Shown: one piece after another, positions 56,472 through 64,000 of the stretch
Layout: the number at the start of each line of letters is the position of its first letter
Position numbering within the stretch: the stretch's first letter is position 1
Assembly: GCA_029706075.1 (NCBI GenBank)
Contig: JAINUG010000072.1
Span: 4,248,799 to 4,312,798, forward strand
Source of the DNA: Aldrovandia affinis
Lineage: Eukaryota > Chordata > Actinopteri > Notacanthiformes > Halosauridae
Length of the DNA: 64,000 bases
Direction: 5' to 3'
Position numbers and translations under genes: made by a program
The notes under the pieces: model-generated
The model's database searches: none
What the model saw: only the letters and a program-made list of their open reading frames with translations
Told to the model about the DNA's origin: nothing

Positions 56472-59400
56472 TATTTATGTGTGTGTGGGGGGGGGATTTG
56501 AGCAGGACACAAAACACCTCTGCTCTTTTGAAAAGTGCCACGGAATCTTTAATGACCACAGTGAGTCAGGACCTTGCTCGGTTTAACATCTCATCTGTAT
56601 GACGGCACATTCTGCAAAACAGGGCCCCCACAACTGCACTGGGGCATTGGATATCTATTTGTATTTCTCTGTATGTCGAATCGCCCTCATCAGGACACAG
56701 CAACGCACAGTAGCGGTAAGTGTCTCCCTAATGCCCACGGACATGTGGACGGCAACGAGACAACCTCATTGGATAAAGCGCCACGCCTTGATGCATCTCC
56801 GCCAGCGGCCGACTCTGCGGATCGTCAAGCGGGGCCTTCCATAACAGCCCTGGCATTCCTGCTTCGTCCTCCAGACCAGCGTGGAGAGACCAGGCCCCCG
56901 CACAGCAACAGCTATGACACGTCCCTGAGTCCTGAGAACAAAGCCCAGCCACACAGTTCCCGGCTCTGACACATTCAATGACAAAACGTTTCCCAGTAAT
57001 TGGAGAAAAAGGCTAAGTAAATGCGCGTAACTTTTGAATTTTTTGCACTATGCGCGGGGCATGTGGTTCCATTTAAAAACACAGGGGTGGTCTGGGAGAT
57101 ATATTTTTATTTTAATTCACTGTAAGTAATTGTAAATTAAAGTATCACTCAGCATTTATTCAATCCAGGTGGTTCGATGGAGTGCACATAACTAAGAATA
57201 TAATAGTCTTTCAACGCCTTTAATTTGCAAAACTGTATAGGGAGAAAATAATGGAAATGTAATATTTTTATGGAACAAGTTTTCATGCCCAATGCAATAT
57301 ATTTATGGCAAAAAATGACAGTTTACATCAAAATTCAAACCACCTGCTAATCACAAATTGAGTTTGAATTATAACCCCGAGCCATTCGATGTGTATAAAA
57401 GCTACATTTGCTAACATTTGCACAAAGGTGCGGCACAGCATGTAGGATTTTGGCCCCATGTTAATATTTACAGGCACTTATTATTCCACTCACGTTTGAC
57501 CTATAGCCGTATAAGTATCGTAAAACGGGTGTTTCAGACCTGTAGACTCAGCTGTTTGTTCTCATGACAACTCTGTTTTTCTCAAAGAGCTAGAGGTTAT
57601 GTGTGTATTCTCTGAAAACAAAAACCCTTCATCACCGTCATCACGGTGCTGGAAACAGAGAAAGCATGGCGGACAGTCTCAGTAAACCGCTGTACTTAAG
57701 TGAAAAGGAAATAAATCAGACCTTTTCATATTGAATTAGACTGAATATTTCACTTCATATCACAGGGGAATACTGTCAAGTGTTCTGCGGATCTAAAATT
57801 GTCTTTGAAAGATTGCACTTCTTTCCCCGAAAATCACTCTTTCTGGAATCATGTGTTGTGAAGATGAAACGGCCCGAATACTACTGTTCCCAACACAATT
57901 AAAGCTTAATAGAATGTGCCACAGTTGTTTCATTTGTGTAGGCTACTGTTCAGATTTCTTTCTTTAAAACATTTTTTGGAAAGAAAGAAAGTAGAACAAC
58001 TTCAAACGGTGTGGGTCACATACAGTTGTTTTTTCCCTTCCAAGACCCAGTTAAATTATTTGAACATTAGTGTTGCTTGGCAGAGTCATTTTAATTTCCT
58101 CACCAATTGCATGGAAACAAAGCTTTGGGATCCATTTGCTAAATTGGTATTTGTTTCCAGACATTCCAAATATTCCTTTCATGTTGCTCTATTTATTTCT
58201 CACTTTTTGACACCTTTTATGCTTCTTAACAACATGCAATGAATATGCCAATGCTCTTATTTTTATGCACTTTGGTACAAACTGAACGCTGAGAGAATCT
58301 CAGACAGCTGTAAACCCATGCCAATATGTCAAGAAACATTACTGCATTTTCAGCGTAATTGTTTTCAAAATATAGTTTTTTCCCCCTGTTAATATATATA
58401 TATATTGTTGTATAACCATGAAAAGTGTGATGTCATTGTTTTCCTAATTGACAGTTTGGATAAAAATCCATCGCTTCCCCTGGACACGGGAGAGCCCTTG
58501 ATATCTGAGGGAATAACCCCTCTCCTGATATGGAAATGATTACATCATTGGCCTCTTTTATATTCTGTCAACTCCTGGTAGTTTCAGTAATACATCTATT
58601 TTTCAACTGCTCTGTTTTTCAAGGACGATAGCATACATTTCAGAAATAATATTTTGGCAGCATAGCAACAGGATTACATATTTTTTTTAAATCTTGAAGG
58701 TTTGTGTATTTAACATTTTAAATCCAGATTCTAATATCTTGAGCTTCTTATCTTTTTGAACCTCATATAATTTTAACCTTAGATGTACGCTTGTGTGTAT
58801 CTACAAGTGCTGTCCTCATTTTTAAAAATATATATTCATTTTTTATTCTGAAATATACTGAATCGCATTTGAACATCTCTCCCAGACAGAACCAAATATG
58901 GACAATTGTTTTAGCACCATATTCATACATCCAGACTGAAATCCAGACTATGCAGACTTACATTCTCCATTAGAAATGTAAATGACTATTTGCAGCAGAG
59001 ATGGGTGTTGGGGGATGAGGGGCGGGGACTCATTTTGCCCAATATCCAAACTGCAGCATGTGGCAGTGTTTGTGTACATTTCGTTCATCAGATGGAATAA
59101 GCATTTTTTCCACTGGTGTCCCATGATTATTCTCAAGAGCAGTTGTAATGATGTCACGACAGAATGATTCCCAGCTCACCATGGTGACCTAATGTAAATG
59201 ATATGGGCACTTAATGAACATGATGTCACCTTTCATCTCAGGGGTGCACGTCTTTACCCACAAATGGCAATCGAACACGATAGCCTCCAGTTCAACCCGT
59301 CAGGGAGTGGATCAAACTGGTTAATGACATCTAACGGCTGACTTACAAATGAGCAAAAGCAGAGCCAAGTTTAACACCTCCTTTGCCTGGAGCCTCTCCA

Positions 59401-59877
59401 AATGACATGACAGATGGAGAGTTATGATCTGTTCATTTTCTCAGACTGGGCTATTTGAGTCATGTGACATGAAAGTTAAACAGCCATCATGCTCATTGGA
59501 GGGCATTAGAATAGTTTTCAAGAATCAAGTCCAATAGCTTTCCAATAGTACACAGTGTGCAGCTTGTATGGTTTTGGAGAAAAAAGGTGATGTTGACAGC
59601 CTGTCGTTGACTTTTATTTATCTTATTTCTTTCATGAACGAAATTGGGAAATTAAAATGACTTCAGCATCTATACGTTTATATTTCCATCCCTTGCAGCA
59701 ACTATTGTTAGACACCATTGCAGTTCACTTGCGCCAGAATGGTAATATTTATATCACTACTTGCATTGATGTTTGATTATGACTGACCACCATGCTTCAT
59801 ATTCATAGATATGCCTAGCAAAATGGCTAATTAAAATATCAATCACAAAATGGCAATCCAAAAACATCTACAGTTTT
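56472..59877. other. Unique DNA, no gene seen
   Basis: A G run lies at 56485-56495 and (AT)n at 58390-58406. The stretch 56600-56990 is GC-richer and holds a 131-codon frame (56574-56969) with overlapping frames on the other strand and no known domain; an exon cannot be excluded but nothing supports it. The rest is AT-rich. Confidence 0.4.
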
Positions 59878-59935
59878 ACATTTTTACATTTTAGGCATTT
59901 GTCAGACACTCTTATCCAGAGCGACTTACAAGATG
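59878..59935 (-). mobile_element. LINE/SINE tail fragment, minus strand
   Basis: TTTTACATTTTTACATTTTA, then GGCATTTGTCAGACACTCTT and ATCCAGAGCGACTTACAAGA is the inverse of the shared tail (GTAAGTCGCTCTGGATAAGA, GTGTCTGACAAATGCC, TAAAATGTAAAAATGTAAAA). The following TGTGAATTAATAAATGGTA on the plus strand also matches the region preceding the tail in the LINE at 26.98 kb (inverse TACCATTTATTAATTCACA against TACCATGTATTAATGCACA). Confidence 0.85.
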
Positions 59936-60024
59936 TGAATTAATAAATGGTAAGATCAATCATTGTTCGCGCAATAGATTAGTGAAGAAGAATACCACAC
60001 TTGAAATGCAGATGCAACTAGTTT

Positions 60025-60140
60025 TACACATGTAAGTATATTATAATAATGTATATATACACAGTTATTACATTGTACTTACCACTGTAGTTACAGTGTA
60101 ACTATATAGGTATTAGGACCACATCATTATAAGTGGGACC
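60025..60140. mobile_element. Single end of the GGTCCCACTT MITE family
   Basis: The right edge AAGTGGGACC with ATTAGGACCACATCATTATA, and the inner TTACATTGTACTTACCACTG, TAGTTACAGTGTAACTATAT, resemble the arms of the MITE at 29432-29797. No matching opposite arm was found, so this is a truncated copy. Confidence 0.6.
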
Positions 60141-62465
60141 ATCATCAAACTGGAATAGTAGTTGCCAGCAAGACACAAAAAAAAAATAAAAAAATAGGAT
60201 TTCTGTATCCTCAAGTGATGACTTTGACCTCAATCCAAAATGATACCTCTTCTCACACCTCATACATTGCATGAATCAACCTCAGTTCCAGAAAACATCT
60301 TCATCTTCACTGTGAAATACCTTTTCCAACTTTGTTCAACTTTGTGCTAACTAACTACCCCATATCTGCCATATTGCACATCCTTGTATGTGCATGACAT
60401 ATCGTGCTTGACATCTTATGTTCATTGGAAGTAATGAGTGGACCACTGACAAGTTAGGTAAGGCAAGGATACTCTCAAGGCTTCCTGTGCTAAATAAGGA
60501 TGTGGCCTACTATAAGGCCAACCATCTGTAAAGATGTACAATGCATAATATTCACTGTCATCTGAAGCAGGAGTTATTTTTTAATGGAAATGTCATCATT
60601 TTACATAAAAACACTAAAATGCACTGTATGTCCAAAAATATTGCACATCTGAATATATACGTTTTTATAAGTTACTGTATAATAAATGTATTACCAGATA
60701 TCATTATTTTAGTGCCTGAACTGAATGATGGAAGAGGCAGAGCTGAGAAAACAGATGGCTGTGGGTGCTATATGAAGCTGTGAGAATAAAAAGGCTGAGC
60801 AAACACACAGAGCATCATTTAATGTGATGAATAGTACAGGGCAGCTCAGTGTCACCAACGCACTGAACAGCATGAAGCACTGCTGAATTATTCGATTGTA
60901 CAATCTGAGTGAACATTGAGGAGTGAGCCAGGATGTTAGCGAACATGGAAATGGTTCAGCTGACCAGCAGGGTTGCTTATTCCACTGGCATTCATCCTTG
61001 AAGAGGACAACACTAGTTTTATTAGTACATTATGTACATCATGAGCGCTCAGCTGCTGGACATGTACTACGCAACTACAATGCAGACAAGGGGGCTGCAG
61101 AGGGAGGAATACAAGGTTTTATGTGAATAAGATGATTTCTCCCTATATACTATATGTATAATAGGTTTTATATGATATTCAATATATAAATACATTTCAA
61201 TATTTCTACCCCAAATTTCTATCCAATTTTTAGAACTGGATTTTTGTGTGTGTGGGGTTGGCAATATTGTAATACTGTATCACATGGATACAGAGTTATC
61301 AGTTCACAAGAGTACGGGACTTCAGTCTCGATGATGCATTACAGAACAGCCTTTTAATATCGCTTGAGTATACATGAGCAGACATAATACATTTTAAATT
61401 GGATTATTACATCGTTTATTGTTTAGAATTTTTACAACTCTGAATATTGTTGTATTTTGTGTTGGAAACAAACACCCATTTGCAGTAGTTTCTGGTGTCA
61501 GTAAAGCACAGTACCGGACAGTATTCTCAGATGTTCCTGTTCATATGGATAAACCTTCCCCCAGGATTGGTGAGCCTCCTGTATTTTTAGCATGTGGGCT
61601 ACTGTCTTCCTGTGCCTGCAGTATAAAGGAATCTGTATGCACACTTCAAAAAGGAGATGGAAATGCTTCTCAGTCGTCAAGTGCCCTGTCAGTAAATCAT
61701 AGTTATGGCCACAGTAAAAATTGTCGAAAAAAAAGAAAAAAAAAGAAAATAAGTAGGTCATGTATCAGCCATTTTAGTAATAAAACCTCCACCCAGAAAG
61801 TTTTTATCCTTAATATATATTTTTTAAACTAATCATTCTAGTATTAATTGACATCTCACAAATCTCATTTTAACAAACCTTTAACCTTCTGTGGTATGAA
61901 AAAGCATATCTCCAGTGGGTCAGAAGAGTATTCTCACTCGGGGCTGAGACACGGGAGGTGGCATCGAGTGATTTCTAATCAAGATAATGTCCCTGATTCT
62001 CTCAGTAAACATCAAGAAACCAAGGCCTTTGATGTTTGTACAGGTGTAGGAGAAAGAACACACATGCCTTCCATAGCTTATTCTGTAATAAGGGTAAGGA
62101 TGTTTTGGAGTGTTAAATAAACACTGGCTTTGCAGATATGGTCCTGCTACAGGAATAGGCCTGATTTGATCAATTCCCCCCAGCCTCACCCTGCACCCGG
62201 TGGCTACTGAAGTATCCCAGAGCCTGGGGAGGGAGAACATGCTGTATGCTGCCCCCCCCCAAAAAAAATCCCTCCTCTTGCCCCATACCATGCCTGCTGT
62301 TTCTTAGATTTAGGGCTTGGCCTACACTGTCAGAGAAACTGTGATATACATTAAATACAATAATTCACCGCGAGAGGCCTGTAGTGCCTTAAACAATTTG
62401 ATGATGTTTAACAGTGGCAATATAACATTGTTTATGACAGGAGTCCTTCGTTTTACTTTTTTTTC

Positions 62466-62509
<44 letters not shown>

Positions 62510-62589
62510 GATGCCTCCGCGATGCAACATGGAAACGATTACGTAAAAATGCAGATGTAGATTCCAGCGATCTCCTCGGAGCAGATAAA
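60141..62589. other. Unique AT-rich DNA, no gene seen
   Basis: An A-rich run lies at 60176-60196, another (AAAAGAAAAAAAAAGAAA) at 61730-61748, and the CT array at 62466-62506. The 137-codon frame at 61419-61832 ends in poly-Lys from the A-rich run and has no known domain. Confidence 0.4.
62466..62506. repeat. (CT)n microsatellite
   Basis: About 18 CT units with one TTT interruption. Frames across it on either strand encode Ser/Leu or Arg/Glu runs. Confidence 0.95.
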
Positions 62590-62965
62590 TAGATTTTGAA
62601 ATAATTTACAAATGATGCACAAGATGCGTTTGCCATCTGCTTCTTGCAGATAAATAGTGCTCCCATCCCCGTAGTTGTGAGGGCACATCAGTACTGCAAT
62701 CACAGTCGAGGAGAATTCGGTCATTGGAAGAGTAAACGCACGGATTACAGAGCGCAACTTGAGATGACAGGGAGAGAGAGAGGGAGAAATTTGAGGAATT
62801 TTATGAAGATGGATAAATAAAAAAGCCAGCAGAGCTTACCCGACAAGCTTACGCTTGCTATTGCAAGAAGGGGGAAAAAAGCTCTCAGCTGGCATCATCT
62901 GACCAATTGGAAGCAGCCAGATGTCAATCAAGTCGAACTGTCAAATGCTGCACGGAACATGCTCC
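62590..62965. promoter_or_regulatory. Candidate conserved non-coding element
   Basis: A repeat-free block of even complexity. It contains TGTCAATCA at 62922-62930 (inverse TGATTGACA, the PBX/MEIS-type composite site), GCCATCTGCTTCTTGCAGAT with paired E-box-like motifs, and AAATGATGCACAAG. No exon was recognised; the two frames here overlap on opposite strands. The call rests on motif content and the absence of repeats. Confidence 0.25.
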
Positions 62966-63506
62966 CTGAAAGCAAAGGGGGGGGTGGGGTGCCGTGGTTT
63001 CCACAGTTTCCCAGAGCACCGTGAAGCACCAGACGAGACTAATGGTTATCTCCCGGTTTCCGCTGTGAGATGGATGTTTTAAAGGACTATCCACTGTCTA
63101 GTGGAGCTGCAGGGCCCAGTCTCCAGTTCATATTTCTGCCTTCTATTCTCTCTCCTGTAGACTTTTTATTAATGCCATTAATTGCTTAACCAGGCATCAG
63201 TGGTAAATTTTCAAGTTAAGTGGGTGTCTCCCATGTGAAACATCTGGAGAGAAACTGCAGGCCAGATGCAAGTGAGCTCCAGAACATGGGCCTGAGCCGT
63301 CCTTATCTGGGCCCGATCATTTCTTGGCCTTGGCAGGGAGGGGGGTTAAGTACAGAACAGTTTGGAGGTCTGATCCTGAGATTCGCTGCCAGAGTTAGAT
63401 TAGGGTCCTGTGTCTGAGGACAGTCCATGCTGTTCCTTTCTTACAGGGGTAATATTAATGAATCGCACGTGCGTTTCTCATACTGCATATATTACATATG
63501 CTACAT
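62966..63506. other. Unannotated DNA
   Basis: A G-rich run (AAGGGGGGGGTGGGGTG) lies at about 62976-62992. Nothing else was recognised. Confidence 0.4.
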
Positions 63507-63683
63507 CAGGGGTTCCCAATCTGTGATCTAGTGACCCCCAGGTGCCCGTGAAGTAGTCCCTGAAAATTAAAATGTTATTATTATGTTTCCCTTTTAGAAA
63601 CATTTCATTTTTTCTCCTCAATTTCAAAAATCATGTCTGATTTGCACATCATTGGTAATATTGTGATCTGTGTCATTATTAAA
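63507..63683. mobile_element. hAT-type left terminus, partial
   Basis: CAGGGGTTCCCAATCTGTGA is a typical hAT/MITE terminal sequence (compare CAGGGGTGTCC at 24970). The opposite end is not in the window, and a Tc1 derivative begins at 63684, so this element may have been interrupted by it. Confidence 0.5.
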
Positions 63684-64000
63684 TACAGGTAACTGCCAAA
63701 ATAAAGGAAACACTTGAGCAAATTAAGTTTTCTGACAGTTCTGTTATTGTGTGGAGTGCATTTTCCTGACATTGTTTAGGTCCACTCAACCCCTTAGAGG
63801 GCAAGGCAAACACCAATAAATAAAAAGCCATTCTGATTAATCACCTTCATCCTATGGTGAAGCATTTCTATCCTCATAGGAATGGTCACTTCCAGGATGA
63901 CATGACAATGCCCCCATCCACTGGGCACATTTGGTCACTGAATGGTTTGATGAGCATGAAAACAATATAAACCATATGCCATGGCCATCTCAAGTCACCA
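63684..64000 (+). mobile_element. Tc1 derivative (copy 4), cut by the window edge
   Basis: It opens with TACAGGTAACTGCCAAAATA and AAGGAAACACTTGAGCAAAT, the cleanest version of the family end in this window. The interior runs in the opposite orientation to copies 1-3. The plus strand gives SVIVWSAFS-like coding (about 63741-63770) and HFQDD at about 63886, then frameshifts. The start of the transposase and the first Asp are missing by the same deletion as in the other copies. Confidence 0.9.

Noticed and set aside
56574-56969. 131-codon frame as a possible host exon
   Set aside because: No recognisable domain, overlapping frames on the opposite strand, and a GC-rich stretch that lengthens frames by chance. 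No convincing splice signals linked to other exons.
61419-61832. 137-codon plus-strand frame
   Set aside because: The C-terminal part is Lys-rich translation of an A-rich run; no homology recognised.
1-64000. CRISPR array, bacterial operon, phage or integrated virus
   Set aside because: I saw no regularly spaced direct repeats with unique spacers, no ribosome-binding-site-led gene runs and no retroviral or other viral coding blocks. The sequence is eukaryotic and its mobile elements are DNA transposons and non-LTR retroposons.
1-64000. Conserved microRNA genes
   Set aside because: I looked for mature sequences of several deeply conserved families (let-7, miR-9, miR-10, miR-124, miR-137 among others) by eye and recognised none. 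This is not an exhaustive search.

Overview
This window looks like non-coding nuclear DNA of a ray-finned fish, and I found no host gene or exon in it that I could defend. It is AT-rich, has no operon-like gene spacing, and carries many microsatellites plus the mix of short retroposons and Tc1/mariner and hAT DNA transposons usual in teleost genomes. The open reading frames are short (rarely above 130 codons). Every one I recognise belongs to a decayed transposon or retroposon. The SINE and LINE tails ending in (A)TGTAA-like repeats recall the L2-clade LINE/SINE pairs described from eels, but the species cannot be settled from this window.

Layout: 0-11 kb is mostly single-copy-looking sequence with two LINE/SINE tails, a possible piggyBac-type MITE, a 205-bp Tc1-type miniature element (1183-1387), a CACATG-rich patch, a 67-bp tandem duplication and a 17-bp-arm palindrome. 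11.7-13.4 kb holds a wrecked Tc1 copy, a perfect 65-bp-arm hairpin and a small hAT MITE. 15.1-15.7 kb is the 3' end of a LINE. 16.8-17.8 kb is a 400-bp polypyrimidine tract, a CCAAT-containing duplication and a long TG array. 18.1-18.7 kb is a Tc1 derivative; 18.7-24 kb is largely unique. 24.7-27.3 kb is repeat-rich: a SINE, a 1.46-kb hAT copy with a perfect 8-bp target duplication, and a Tc1 derivative split by a LINE tail. 28.6-30 kb has SINEs and a long-TIR MITE; 34.9-36.7 kb a CA array, a SINE and a dispersed repeat; 39.1 kb a SINE. 41.5-48.5 kb is mainly unique and is where I see the better candidates for conserved regulatory DNA. 48.6-56.5 kb is the densest transposon block, with a Tc1 derivative, a hAT MITE carrying a nested SINE, three further SINEs, a Passport-like Tc1 with 210-bp TIRs, and a near full-length Tc1 with a DD36E-type spacing. 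56.5-64 kb is mostly unique and ends in a hAT-type terminus and another Tc1 derivative cut by the window edge.

How the parts relate: three retroposon families (one LINE, two tRNA-like SINEs) share the same 3' tail, which suggests the SINEs borrow the LINE machinery. Four copies of a Tc1 derivative keep only the C-terminal half of a transposase, apparently with the same internal deletion, so this is a non-autonomous family that multiplied after the deletion. None of the transposases is intact. If the window has a host function it is probably as a regulatory gene desert; that is inference from gene absence and motif clusters, not shown by conservation data. I found no previously undescribed multi-gene system.
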